The notes under the pieces were generated by a model, which saw only the letters and a program-made list of their open reading frames with translations, had not been told where the DNA came from and searched no databases. Both the position numbers and the translations under genes were made by a program. DNA of 64,000 nt from Climacteris rufus (taxonomy: Eukaryota; Chordata; Aves; Passeriformes; Climacteridae), in assembly GCA_013398175.1 (NCBI GenBank), contig VZRZ01000589.1:49044-113043 (forward strand), in the 5' to 3' direction. This document shows, one piece after another, positions 26,001-41,000 of this stretch; within the stretch, counting starts at the first letter, position 1, and every line of letters begins with the position of its first letter.

Positions 26001-29000
26001 GATCTGAGTACTGAGTAAAATATTGTATTTACCATTTGAAATATTTTTAAGTGATCTTTTTCAAATGCAGTTGATTCTCTTCTGCAAGTCATTTTTCATG
26101 AAATTAATATAGGCCAAATCCAACACTTCTTACAATCCCAAAGATGCTAGAGAAATGGACCTAGCACTTACAATTTTAATACTGGAAGGTAATTTTTCTA
26201 TAGGAGAATGCATATATCACTTCAGATGGAATAGCAATAGTTCTAACAAACAAATAGTTCTAACATGAATGGCCTACAAAAGCACAGAAACAGCGAGAAC
26301 TCTAAAACACCACATAATTACAAGGAAACAAGCTAAGGTGCTCCACACTGGTTTCCTCAGAACTATTTAGCACCTTACCTTTATGGGATAAACAACTGCT
26401 TCCTTGACCAGCCTTTTAGCTGCATCCAGTCCTATAATATCATCCCACTTCACGTTCGGCTTATGGAGATAAATGTCCTGCAACACACATCACATCTTGT
26501 TAGCAAAACTCCTTCTGCACTGGGATAATGACCTCTGGCAAAGTAAAAGGATCGACTCAGGGATAAAATAAGAGTGCTGTTAAGTGATACAGGCTGTATT
26601 ATTTAACCCTATGTACCAGGGACCTCCCAAGAGGGAAGCATACACAGCAATCATTTTCCCTCAAGCTTCCCCTCCAAGCCCCAGTTTCCCTCATGTACTC
26701 CTGCCAAATGTATGTGCTGAGCACATCTTTCTCAGATCTGTTTTCTGTTATTTTGGTTTAGTAAACAACCAATATATCAAGAGCTATCATGATATGAAGA
26801 TTCAGGAGCTTTAATATTTTGTCTCTGTTCCTGGCAAGTATTGGATGTTTAAAAAAGGAAGTATAAGCAATAACAGTGATGTTGGTTCAAGTTTACACCC
26901 ATCAGTGGACTTCAATAGGACTTCAATAATTCAAATTGCATCTTAGTCTTTGAGTTGAAACCCCTTTTGACATTCATTCTTCAGTGAATTTCTCTTCCCT
27001 CTTTTTAAACATATTTATTCTGTAGTCAAGAGTTCCACAGCTCAATCATGTGCAATGTGAAAATACTTTTGTTTTTTTAGACTTGATGCTCAGTAGCTTT
27101 ATGGATGCACCTATCACTTATGTTATTACCTATTACTATGTTATTACCTATTACTTACATTATTACTCATGTTATAAGTAACAGTGAAAAATTGCTATTT
27201 ACTCCATGTTATGCAAGATTTCATATGCTGCAAAAAAAGCTGTGAGAAATTCTGCAATAGGAAGAAAATTTTCCCCTAAGCATCTATCAAAAGATAGACG
27301 GTAATTAGTCTGTGCCCTGAAGCACTCACTAAATTAATTTCATTTAATTCACCAAACTTTTCAAGTCTTCTATGAGTCTTTCCATTTGTCAGTAATATTT
27401 TGTGGCTTTGAGTTCCCAGAGGCTAATTGTCCTGCAAAAAATACCATATCCTCCATACAAATACTTGGGATAAATTCTGCTCTCCAAAAAAATAGTCCAC
27501 ACACATTGAAGAAAAATTACATCGTTGTATCCAAGGGGAAAAGTTGATTTAATACAATTAGAAAAAATTATTTATATAGAGTAGATTACACTTTCCCTTT
27601 CTATTAACAGTGAATTAAGATGAATCAGATTTCTGCTATTAAGTAGAGACTTCCATAACTGTTTCCAAATTAAATTAGATTGTGTTATGAAATAGATGTC
27701 ACATGCTATTTATTTTTATTGATTTATACAGTGCTGATTACCATAGCAACTAGGAACATACCATAATGAAGCACAATTCAAAAAACATACCATAACAAAG
27801 GAAAAGCAACCTTATTGCTATTTTTGTTAACGTAGCAGCAAGAACAACATTATTTTAAAGGTCTACCATAAATTAAAGACCAGACAGGAATTGAAATGAA
27901 TGAGAGTTTTCTTACTTTAAGGTTGGGAACCTCTTTAGACATTTCTTAAGTTCTACTAAACTTCAAATGCAAAACTTGTGGACCAAGAATTTGGGCTATA
28001 CACAGCTATAAAAAGAACGGTCAGCAAAAGGCTTCCAGGCTTTTTAAACAGATGATTTTAAGTAAGTTTTAGCAAGCTGATGCCACTTCTGATGCCTATA
28101 TCCAGAAAATCACTATGCTGTCAAACATTGTGGTACTGTGAAGTCTTTTGGATGAGTGACTCATCTGAAGGCGATGCATGCTAAGAATTTACTGCAGTCA
28201 CTGATCCCCAGCAGCCCAGGGCCTGTTTGTCAGACCACACCTCAAGCCATGAGTGAAAAGAAATGGTGCTGACAACATTGTGGTTCCCTCCAGATGTCAA
28301 AGTGCCCATCCTGGAAGAATGTCCAAGTCTGCCCTGGAATATGATGCATTATTGATGCTGCTCATGCAATTTCTGTGCTGGGATGAGGGCACTGCTTGCA
28401 GGGCCTACAGTTGCTCTCAACTGCACCAAGCAAGAAAAGACAAGGAGTGCAGATTGTGCAGGCTGCTCAAAGCAAGGCACAGGAGCAGTATTAGGCCAAT
28501 GGCCCCTGGGCGCTCCCAGCACTGGAGTGTCCAGTAGGACCAGGGCAGTGCCTGTCCCCTGTGCTGGCCCTGCTGAGGCACCTCCAGCCCTGGGGGCAGC
28601 TCTGGGCCCCTCAGGACAAGAGAGACCCTGAGGGGCTGGAGCGTGTCCAGGGCAGGAAAGGGAGCTGGGGAAGGGGCTGGAGCCCCAGGAGGGGCTGAGG
28701 GAGCTGGGGGGGCTCAGCCTGGAGCAAAGGAGGCTCAGGGGGCCCTGCTGGCTCTGCACAACTCCTGACAGGAGGGGCAGCCAGGGGGGTCGGGCTCTGC
28801 TCCCAGGGAACAGGGACAGGAGGAGAGGGAACAGCCTCAAGCTGTGCCAAGGTTGGTTCAGGTACGACATCAGGAGGAATTTCTCCCTGGAAAGGATTAT
28901 CAAGCCTTGGCACAGCTGCCCAGGGCAGTAGTGGAATTCTCATCCCTGGAGGGGTTTAAAAGCCATGTGCATGTGGCATTTGAGGACATTGGTTATTGGT

Positions 29001-32000
29001 GGCCTTGGCAGTGCTGAGGGAATGGTTTGATGTGATGACCTTAGAGGCTCTTCCAACCTAAATGATTCTATTATTCTAAAACATGCACAAATATCAGGGT
29101 TTAATAATAATTTTGGTAATGGTATCTAGTAGATACATTCAGAATTCAGATACTGCTGTGATACTGGCACACCATCCACACTGACTATGGCCCCATGCCT
29201 CAAGTGGAAACTTCACCCACAGGGTTGAATCATGGTTTTTCCCACCAACTGATCACAGTTAGATAAAACATTAGATAATAGTTGATATTAGCTAATATGT
29301 AAATCTCTCTTTTCAGTGAAGTACTGTACTTTTCTGTTGCACTAAGAACAAAGTGGAAAATCTCCACAGAATGATTAAATTACCTGTTCCCCATTCGAAG
29401 GGAATGGTCTTGATTATTTCCTCCCCATGTGTATCAGAAAGAACCATAATTACATGTAAAGAAATGACTTGTTGGGAGCTATTTGGAGACACAAATAGCT
29501 TGCACATTAAAGAATGACCACTATCAGTGACAGTAAAAAGAAACAAGCAGCATTCCCAGATAACAAAGACAACCAACACCTCTATACAACTGACATGGAG
29601 ATATGATCTTACTCTGCTTACAACCATTGCAAGTTCCCTCATCTCACCAGTCATGCCACTAAAAGCACTAAGAGGTTTCAATAATCGTTCCTGAAAGAGA
29701 AAAACATAAGTTCTTTTTAGACTTCAAGTATTTTTAGACAAACTATTAAGTATACTTTAAAACCTACATCTACTATTACATCGTAGTAGTATCAACTTTT
29801 AAAGGTGAAGAAATGTGGGTAACAATAAATATTTTTAAGTAAACCATGTTTGCAGTAATTTTTTTCCTCTGACAGAATCTAACTTGAATCAACATTAAAA
29901 TGGGCAGCTTTCTCATTGCACTTATAGTCCTAAATATGCCCTACATAGATTAAGAGGAGTGAAAAATGTAAGTATGTGTCACTGATTTGTCACATTCTCT
30001 GTTTCAAAGGTTTCTTCCAGCGTAGCAATTGCCAGGCAATTAAGCATCATGTAAACTGGATGCACTGTCTGAGAAGTTCTGGCTTGTGTCAAGCAGTGTT
30101 TACTGAAAACTTATCTCAACCATCTAAATTCTGTTGCTCTCTCAGCAGAGGTGAATGCTAAAGACATAATGAGTTGAAAGGAACCAGAATTTCACCCCCA
30201 GAAGTTCTGTGGGTATCTGCAGGTTTGGGTTTTTTTCATCATTTTCATGTGTTGCCTGTTTTCATGTTCAGAGGAAACAACTGTCGACAAATTAGACCAG
30301 TACCAAGCATGACTGTCCCTTCAAGAAGGAAATGCAACTCTCAGAAATCTAAACCCTTTTTTAGCACTAGGGAACAAAGACAACATTGTTGCAGTATTTC
30401 ATTTTGTTCCTGGCTATGCAAAACTTATGTTCACATTGATTGGATGGAAATATGTACAGAAACACTTACTGATGGGTCTGGGTCACAATTAAGGCTGTTC
30501 AAAGCAATTCCATTGGGTGACACTCTGACAGCATCCTGAATCATCTTGTGGAAGTCAATTATTTGGCCCTAAAGGAGAAAAAATTGCTGCTATAGCTTTT
30601 ACCACGATGGTGGCTCTACTCTTAAAAATTCATTGAACCAAATTTTGCTTGCAGTTACAGCAATGGGCTTCCTTACTGCATGTACAGTCCTAATTATGGC
30701 AAAAATGGACCACAAAACCTGGTACCAATGCAAATAGAACACACAACTCAGTGAATTCAACTGCAGAGTCTTTTATCATCTCATCCAGGAATTCAAAATT
30801 TATCTTCAGTTTTAGCTATTTACCACCAGGTTTTAAAAAGAAAAATATTCTTCCTTGAATACATTTGAAATAGTATGTAATGCAAAAAGTGCCTTCTATG
30901 CAAAGAATTATTACCCAAATCATAAAATTGACTCTTCAACTGACTATACAGGAACTTTTTATATAAAATAGACAGAGAAAACTAACATTTGATACTTTTG
31001 AAAACCTTTGTGGGGTTTTTTCCTATATACATATTTCTGTGATAAATAATATACCAAGTTTCCACCAACCTTTCTTGGGTGAGTGCTGTCTCCTCCAGTT
31101 TTGCCGATTGCTGAGATCTTTAAGCCAAAATCAGATTGATCCACAGTATCTGCACTGTCATTATTCTAAAAAAAATAAAATTTTAAAACAGATGTGTTGC
31201 CAAGTAAATGAATTGATTATATTACATTATAGGTATCATCCCATCTCTTCATACATGCCCAGGTGAAGTTCCAAGAATAGTCGCATATTTGTCGGACAAA
31301 CACCACTGTACCTTTAGTTACACTAAAATTACACCACATGTTACACTGTACCTTCATCTGACTGGTGACAGCAGTGAAAGCCATGGCTCTGGAGCTCAGC
31401 AGTGAAGTTATTTCATGTACAGAGCAGACAACTGCATTTTACATAGTTACAAGAAGCAACATTTAAGAACACTGGAAATGACAAGCCAAGTATAATGCAC
31501 AGCATGTCAATTTAGAAGTGAGGAGCTATTCTGGGATTATATATTCACTTCACAGCAGTTACTGCTGTAAAGTCTAAAAGGTAATTTTTGGAGTCTTTTT
31601 AGGGGTAACAGCAGGTAGAGGTGAGTTCCTCTTCGTGCAGAAATATAGATAAGCCCTTAAAAAAAAGCTATAATAGACACACTGTTTGCCCACCAACTTG
31701 CTTTTCCCGCCCCACCCTCTACAAGGAATGATACTAAAGTAGATTTCACAGCAATCTTACCAAAATGAGACCCTCAAAGCTGAACATTACCGAGCCAAAT
31801 TAATCCCCCAATCTCAAACATCTTACACACTGTGAAGATGCTTACATCTGATACTAGACTTTTTTCTTGATTTGTTTGTTTTGCTTTCTGGCACTAAAGG
31901 ACAAATATACTAATATTAATGGAAAAAACTCTGATTTCTTTCAGTATAGGTTGGATTATATGACTCCTTTTCCTATAATTTTTGCCCCCAACTCACAGCC

Positions 32001-35000
32001 AGAAATTCTGTTGAAGTCTTGCACCTATAATCCTTAAGTGACATAATGAGTAAAGACCACTAGTTGCACAATTATTACTCATTATTACTCATTGTTACTC
32101 CCATCATCTTGCTGCCTATAGACTCCCAAAATTAAATCATATTCATTTCAACTGCAAAGCTGCCAAGATTAAACCATGTTAACCATTAAACTATGCCATG
32201 TTTAAACCTGTCTGGGGCTCTCCTCGGCCGATGGTTTAGATTCTGCTGTACTCCTAGGTGAAGTTTTTGACCGTGGTTGCTGCGCTGTTTCTTGTTTCAG
32301 CCTTGGTACATTCTGAGAAGAACTTGCTACCCTAGAATTAAAAAAAAAACAAATTAAAGACTTCCTTAATTTATTTTTTTTCCTTCAAAATACCAAAGGT
32401 TTAAAAGACAAAGCTTTCAAATGAAGCAGTTTTGGGCTAACTTTGCTCCTACTGAAGTTATGGTGTCAATTTCAATCACAACAGAGTTCAATGCCTACTT
32501 CTTTCAAATACTCCACCCCACCTTTCCACACTGCTGAAAGTCTGTAAATTGTCTGCCTCTCCGTTTGGGAAATAAGTCTCTAGATTTCTCTAGCACATAC
32601 AGCAAAAATGCACCACACAGCCAGCAGCATGGCTCTAGGCTTTGGTATTCCTCTGGTATCATAACATTATTTTAACCACAGTGTGTATTGCTTTGACTAG
32701 CAAAATTTTCTGCCCAGAAAAATACCCCACACATTTCTCTTACCTTCTTGCTCTTCCCCCACTTCTCAGCTGTTGTTTATTTTTTGCTGTGGCAAAATGG
32801 AAAATAATTAAGGATATAAAAAGGGCAATTGGAACTTTTTTTCCCCCTTCAAATTTGTAAGCACACATTAATGATTCTGGAAATACTAATGCATAAACAG
32901 GAACAGTCTGACTATAAGCACTGCAAGCTTGCAAAAACTTATTGAAAACAAACTGATGTTGGTCAGAGTGGTTTTGTTTCAATCTTGTTACATTTTAGGC
33001 TCATTTGGTCTTCAGTTTCTCCACTTACATTTTAAAACCAGTATCATGTTCCCGGTAAAATAGACACTACCAGAAATTAGATTAAGTACAATAATTTAAT
33101 ATATCACATAGAATGCTTGTTTAATGTTAATAATTTTTCTTCACTGAGTTGGAAAATATGAATTTGCTTTACTCCTCTTAAGAGGAATCATATTCAATAT
33201 AACAAGCCAGAATAAATGTCACATTGCAATGGTGGTTATCAAACTACGTTATCTTTTGCATTTATATAATTTGAAACAATTTCTGTCAAAGAAAAACTTT
33301 TTCACAAAATGTCAAGCTCACAAAGCCCAGATGTGAAGTCACAAAGCCAAGGGGTTGTAAGCTTCCAGCATGCCTCTGGTTGTTCCAAAACACGACTCCT
33401 TTCAGTCTTCTCTGTACAGTGCTCTTCTACTCATGATTCTCACACACATACATAAAATAACTCTTCCCTGAAGCTTCCCAAATAGTTCTTTCCCTAAAGG
33501 AGCTTTGGAACACAGTGTATTTAGGGGCAGCAGAGCCTACAGAGAAACCTGTAATCCTGTGGATATGTGTACAACACTTCCAACTGGAATTCAGCATGGA
33601 AATTATCAAATTGTTTCGGTAGGACTTGCCAAGAGTGTTGCAAAGAATTAAGCAGGAAGGAGCACCACACTAAGGATTTTGTTTAGATATATAAGTCTGG
33701 CCATGGACACAATTTAGGGCATGGTGCAAACTATATGCACAAGAAGAAGCTGCTTATGCTTCAGAGAAAAAGGATGATGCCTCCCTGCCAGCACAGTCAC
33801 AACTCTGAGTTTAGGTAATGGCAGACTATTTCATGTCTGAGCAGCTTTCCTGACCAAAAAAATTTGCAATTAGAGCTTTTAAATGTCCAAGAGTGGGTTC
33901 TGGGGAATTCTTTTCCCCATAGATCATGGATTCAGTCTTGACTACTACTCAGTTTGACTATGATGTGAAAAAATGCTTTGTAATATTTTTTCATTCTTGA
34001 TTCATAACCAATCCCTTTTGTTTTGTTCTGCAAGGCTGTTCTTCCTCTTTGTATTAACACCAATCCATAGCTTCTAGATGTACATACCTTTTTCATGCAA
34101 ATAATCACACAATCCTGTAAGTTGGAAAACACCTCTAAGACCATTGAGTCCAACCACTCCCCCCAGGCCACCACTGACCCAGGTCCCCAAGTGCCACATC
34201 CACATTTTTTTTGGAACATTTTTAGGGATGGTGCTCCACCACTTCCTTGGGCAACCTGCGTCAGGGCCTGACAACCTTTTCCATGTAGAAATTTTTTCTA
34301 ATGACTAATCCAACTCTATATCCTTCAAGCTCTTCTATCATTTATTCTTCATGCAGTTGTTCTTATGGCTTCTCTAAATTACATTTTTTGCTCAAGTGCA
34401 AAACTATTCAGGCTCTCAGGGTCATAATAGAGTGCTCATATTCTGATTTGCCATGTTCTGTATCATTCATTTATACCTCAGACTCACGATTCTCTCCTAT
34501 TCTCTCCCTGTGAAAATAAAGTAGACAAATATATCTTTGCCATAGTGCTTTGTGCTGACATTTTCCAATACTAAAGGGGCAGAAAGATGCCAGTTTCTAG
34601 TTCCTTTATATAAAGAAAGAGGTAAAAGCAGAAGGGTTCAAAGCCACATCTCTCAATTCTTGTTTTATGTGTTAGAACTATAGATCTGTAACTGTAAGGG
34701 TTGTAACATTACATGCTGACATACATGAGAAGGGCATAGCAGGCAATTACACATTTCAGGCTTTGGAAACAAAAGCTTTCTTTTTGGAACAGAGCCACAT
34801 ACCAGTGTCCAGGACCTTTTTGGTAATTTTAGGATACTTTTGAAATTTTACAAAGTAATAGCTTTCATATTCCATCAAAATTGTCTCAAGATCAACGTTG
34901 TCACAAACTTCAAAGCCTCGTAAACCTAACTTTGTCTCTTTTTCCAAAGCATTTGCTGCATCGACATATCTGGTAATTTAGAAAAAACAAAACAAAGATC

Positions 35001-38000
35001 AAAACCTGAGACTCATTATCTTACTCTGATTTTTGAGAGAAGAAAAAAGCAATGGCCTTAGTAAGTATTACTTGTCCACAACTGTATTTTCATAGAAGTA
35101 TAAGTTTTATTTTAAAAAACTTTTCTGGTTGATCTACAGTATTTTTAAATTATATAGTGCATTTTTGTTCCAGAAACTAAAACAAATATGCAAATTAAAC
35201 TGCCAAGATATATAATAGTTTACCACTTTCTCACATCAACCCAAAGGCCCAGACTATCCACTCACCCAGCAGAGGACAGAAAGATGCAGTAGAGCAGATC
35301 AGATACACACAACCCCACAAGTGTAGAGCACTATTATTTAAAAAACATACCCTTCCTCCATTAAATAATGCAAAATTAGAATGAGGAGGTTTTTCCGACG
35401 AGCTTCTGTTCGCATCTCCTCCTGTGAATTAAGACAGAACTCTAGATCAAATGTAATATTCTCTTTATTGCTGTAAACAGCATCTAAATGTAGCCTGTGG
35501 AAACAAACAAATTAAGACAACAGCATGTAAGAACTGTAAAACAACTCACTGTTAATAAACACAAGGAAAGTGGTTTTCAATCTAATTTTTCTTACACATT
35601 ATCAGGGCTACTGGGTGGGTAGAAACCTTTTCCTATGGAACAGAAAATTACTTTGAGGTTGAACAAATAACTTACTTCCCTTACTATGGTTATGGATCCC
35701 AACACAGTCAGGCTGCTGTGAATTCCAAGGCAGGACTGTTGCAGGCCTCAATGCACATTGTCTCCAGGGGCTGTGCAAGGAAACCTTGTGCTCCAGCCTG
35801 GCTCTGTCCTTCCCTTGCAGCCAGAAATCTGTTCTGTGTGTCCTTGGAGAAGAGGGGCTGGAGAACAGGTCTGGGATCTGCATGACTCTACTACAAAGAC
35901 CAGCTGTAACACTTGTTGGCACCTCCCATTTCATAGACTTTGATATATAAACACAACAAATGAAACACAGACACTGGAAGAATTAGTGGATTGGGATAAC
36001 ATCAAACTTGCACAATTTTAACATAGGAATGACCAAAATCAGGTCTCAACATGCAGAGATTTCAATGGAGTCAATCCCATGGACTTCCTGGCACAGATTG
36101 GAGAACCCAAAGTCATTCACAAAGGGTTCAGCAATAACAAGGCAGCATAAAATTTCTTTGTCTTCATTCAGCAAAGCTACATCTGGGGGAATAGCAGCTG
36201 CAATATCAATTAGAGGAAAAGGGGCATTGGAAACAGAAATCATGCAAGATGCTGGAACAAAGCCTTATTCTGATGACACATGCCATACACTCTGATTGTC
36301 TGCAGAGAAACCCTGAGATTTTAGGGGCATAACAGAAGATGCTACAGTGAAAGCTCTAGAAATCGGCATGTCAACTTTGGTCTGCTTCACTGGGACTTGT
36401 AGCTGGGACCACAGGGAAAGAAGGTATGGTCAAACACACATTTAGACAAATAAATTACTTCCCTTCTCTTTCCGGTTGGGAAGCATTGGGAGCCGGACTC
36501 AACGATCCTCATGAGTTGCCTCCAACTTGAGATATTCCATCTTTCTCATAATTCTGTGATTGCTTATGAGGACACAGCGTGAACATCAAAGCATGGCACT
36601 AGTGGGTGGGGAAAGAGCAGTAATTTCTGTTGCTTGCACAGCACAGTCCCTGATCACACTGCACAGTAATGCTACACAGGTTCCCACTTTCAGTCCCAGT
36701 TTTCCTCCTTCTGTCCCAATTGGTGCCTGTATCAATCCCCAAGAAAAAGCCTTGCCCAAGAGTGCTGCCTGCAGGTGACAAACACACAGATCTCTGTCCT
36801 CCTCAGGCTGCAAACAGAGCCCCAGCACCTGTACCAAGGACTTGTGCTGCTCTCTGCCTGTGGCTGGCACACTAACATGCCAAGGAACTACTGCTGACCA
36901 AGGCTTATGTTTTTAAATCCCACAGGATGTGCAAAAGAAACACACACACAGAAAGACAATTATTCTATTCTTTCCACTCTCCTGGAAGGCAAAACATAAT
37001 TATAACCAACTTCTGATACTAGAGAATAATTTATTCCAAAAACCAAAGTGGTTTTGGGTGGTGCAAAACCAATTTACCTTTTTATGTGCCATTCCTTTGC
37101 CAGATGAGACCTATCTGCTCCCTCTGCTCTGTACACAGCAGTGGGCATCACATGGCATTCCGCTGACAATTTAAACACTAGAGTAGCACCATCAGCTACT
37201 GTTTTATTTTAAAATAAAATCTGCCAGCCTGTAAAAGTACTGGGTAGAGCAGGGAAAAGGTATCTCAGTATAGCAGGTATTTCCTGGGATGTTTGCTTCA
37301 GTCGTGGGGCCATCTAGTGTCACTACTAAGGAAGAGCCGGGGTTTGCTCTTTACGTTTCCTGCAGAGTGAAAAGTGTATGTGCATTTCACCTATTGCAAA
37401 ATGATTGTACAATCTTCGTTCCGGTTTTCTAGAAAGAAGACTGCAACTGGTTGGGGAAAAGGGAAGAAACCATACTCCCTTTCTACCTTTTCTACCCTTG
37501 ATACCCTCTTAAAAAAGTATTTCTGAGCCCAAAAGGAAGCAATTTCAGTGGTGGTACAAAGATAATTTTTCTGAACCGTTTTGGAGAGAAAAGACTGCTG
37601 TGCAAATGTTTTGTAGATCAGTAACTCTTGGATGAAGCAGACTGGTTCCTGGGCGGTGCTGCAACAATAAATGAACCAGTTTTGGGAACTGCCACGAGCA
37701 AAGAGAGAACACAGACATCCTGGGCTCTTTTCCTCCTTAATCTTTTGAGATGTTGGTGTTTTAAGAACAGGTTTTGAATTGTGGCTTTTTTTACAATTTC
37801 TCCTGAATGATCTGAATCTTCCAAAATATAGCTGAAGGTGGAAGAAGGAAGCTGGAGTCATCACTTGCTGAGAATTCCACCTGTACATCCTTCAAAATAG
37901 TATATAGTATATAGTTTATGCTGAAGAAAGATTAACTGTTGTGTTTGCCAACATATCAAAGGGCAAGGTTACAGCTACCTCTGAATATTTAAAACACAGT

Positions 38001-41000
38001 ATGCAAACACAGTGGCTGCCACAGAAGATAAACACATCAAGTGTTTCATGTAATAAACATGGATATTCTGACAAGAGAGGAATTGCCTCTGCCTGATGGA
38101 TTGACAGGGCTCATGATCCATGCTTGGAACACTCCTTGAAAAGAACTTGTATTCAGGCATGTCATCTGCTGCTGTTCATCCCCCCTGGGTTATTTCTGCT
38201 ATCCCTAAAGTTCTAGTGTAAATAGTGATACAGGGATAGGCAGCATCTCAAATAATTTAAGTACAGACTCGCTTTGGGTGTAGGATAATGTTGTGTCTAC
38301 ATACGAGCCATCTACTTCAGCTTTGACAGAGCAATGTACTTCTGGTTGTGCTGACCAAGCAGAAGGAAAAATGAACCTTTACATCCAAAAAGAGCCCCAC
38401 CTGAAAATCAGAAGAGAGTTTAGACTGAGAGGTTAATTGTCTTTAACTTATGTTAAGAAGAGTGCAAATAGTAATGGCTGATTTTGAGAAGTCAGACATG
38501 TGTCCAAAGAAAATTAACTAAGCTGTTAATCACTTGGTCAACTGACAATGACTTGCATTAGATTGCACCTGAAAAACAGAACAGAGATATCTCTGGTAGC
38601 CCAATTCTGTGAGTTTTCTACAAAACAAATTAAAATGAACATGTAACTATTACCCAGTCATGAATCTGGTGAACCAGTGGTACACAGATCACGGCTTTCT
38701 TGACCAATCCCACCAATCCCTCTCCTGCCTTTCACCAGTCTTATTTTAGCAAGTACTCTTTCCATGAGGCAGACGAACCTCTGTCTGTGTCACTGCCACC
38801 AGCAGCTTTAGCTGTCCCCTTGAAACAGCTCCCTTACCTGCTCTGGTCTGGTGTCCTGAACTTCAGTTTATCCTGTAGGGACTGAACCCACGGCACTTAT
38901 GCCACAAAAAATCGTGCCTGCCACAGTACAGGCAGATAGTGACACTGCCCAGGGCTTCTGCTGTGCTTAGAGAGGAAATGGCAAATCTTACACAGCACGA
39001 AAAAGCAGGAACACTTACCAGTGCAAAGTTACTTAAAATTCAGTTTAGCTTTATAGTGATTTAGCCTTCCTGTTTAATTAGTATTTAGAATTGCATGTTG
39101 TTTATAGCCACTGGTATTTCAATAGATGTTCAAATGTTTAAAGTTTAATAAGCTTCCGTTCTTAAAAGAACAGAAAAATGTATGTAATTAAATTTTCAAT
39201 TACTATAGGGGTTTTGGGGTCCATGAAATTAATAAAAGCTTAAGGCACTTAAATGTGATCTTGTTTTAAAAACTAAATAGTTGAGCACTTAACTTATAGT
39301 GTTATTTTATTTGTTGCCAGCTTAACAAAAGAGTGGCATACACTCCTTTCTCTGAGTCACTTAAAATTAATTCTAATAGAGTTCTGCACCTTTAGGTGCA
39401 ATTGTTTGTTTAGTCATTTCCACACCTCTTCTTAAAATTCATTTAAATTATAAATCATCCAAGTCTCTTGTGTAATTCCATCAAATTAATGGACCAACTA
39501 AAGGATTACTTTAACTCTTTAATGTTTCATTATAATTTGACCCTATATATTCTGCATGAATATATTTGTTAGGATGAAAGAAAAAAAAAGAATTACAAGA
39601 GTAAGTCATGGCCTGGGGAGCCTGGGAATAAGAACTATACTGCTTTGGTGTAGGTACACTATGTACATCCAACTGCAGCAGTCAGGATGTGTTCAGAGGG
39701 ATCTCTGATCGGGAATTCAGACAAGAGGCAACCAGATAGCTCTGCAATCACACAGGGAAAGAAGTGATCATAATACACATGCAGAGCCCGTTCCCTCTTT
39801 GTCTTTGGGATCCCAGGATGCTGCCAAGTATGGGGTTCCTCAAGATCAAGCTGGCTCCATGTGCCACGAAGAGAGGCTTGGTGGGCTCACCTAGTGTTCC
39901 TCCTCCCTCCACCACCCTGTATCCCCACAGCTTTCCCTTTCACATGGCCCTTTGGATATCTGCAGCCTTGACAGGCTTTTTAGAAGGCTGAATGTTCAGT
40001 TATTCTCTGAACAATTCGAGAAGCACAAGTAGAGAATGGAACTGGTGAGTCTTGAACAATGTATAACTTGGCTGTCATTCAATAGAATTTCCCAGAACAA
40101 AGACAGGGCACTTTGCTCTCTTCTCTCTTCCAAATTATACAAGGCTGCTGCAAACAATAGAGTTGCCAGAGTTTATCAAATATTACAATGAGCTTTCATA
40201 ATTAAAAATGTACAGCAAGCTCACCGTAGAACATATGAGTGGAAACAAGAATCAAAAAATCCTCTTGGCAGCTTCAGGTTGTTCTTCAAGTCACTATTTT
40301 AAAAATAGGCTCCACACTTCTGCTCTTCTAAGAAACACAAACAACTCCCTCTTCTCTGTACCCAAAATATAGATTGTTCAAAGAAAATATAGATTGATCT
40401 TCAAATCCATCCTGCCAAAGGCTATGGAGAAGCTATCTTACTAAAAGGACACCAGACACAACCCTGTGGTACAGCTGACAGGGAAGAGCTCTCGAGCTCC
40501 AGGTCCTAATCCCACACGTTTCTGCATTTAGTAGCCAGCACCATCCTTGGGATGAGAGTCACCCAAATCCCCACTGGTGAGGTTACAAATCAGGTCCCCT
40601 TTTCTCATCTCTTCCTCCTGCATGCTTCTGCTCTTTCAACACCACACTCAGGGCTCCATTCACAATGGCTGAGATCTGAATCCACTTTAGGGCTCAGAAA
40701 GAGACTGTGCTTGAGGACCCCATTCTAGGGAAAGATATATAATATACTAACACTTCCTCAGGAGAGGAAGCTGAGGAGCAGGCACCAATCTCTTCTCTCT
40801 GATGACCAGGACAGGACTCAAGGGAATGGCATCGAGCTGTGCCAGGGCAGGGTTAGGTTGGATATCAGGAAAAGGTTCCTCCCCAAAGGGTAGTGGGGCA
40901 CGGACCAGGCTCTCCAGGGAATGATCACGGCCCCAAGGCAGCCAGACCTCCAGGAGCATTTGGACAACGCTCTTAGGCACAGGGTGGGATTGTTGGGGTG

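Noticed and set aside
28349..28903. Reverse-strand open frame of 184 codons
   Set aside because: Antisense of a CR1 fragment; no intron, domain or start context supports a gene.
32327..32331. Use of the upstream AG as KATNAL2 exon 4 acceptor
   Set aside because: It would add GGTAG and create an immediate in-frame stop; the downstream AG gives the conserved linker sequence.
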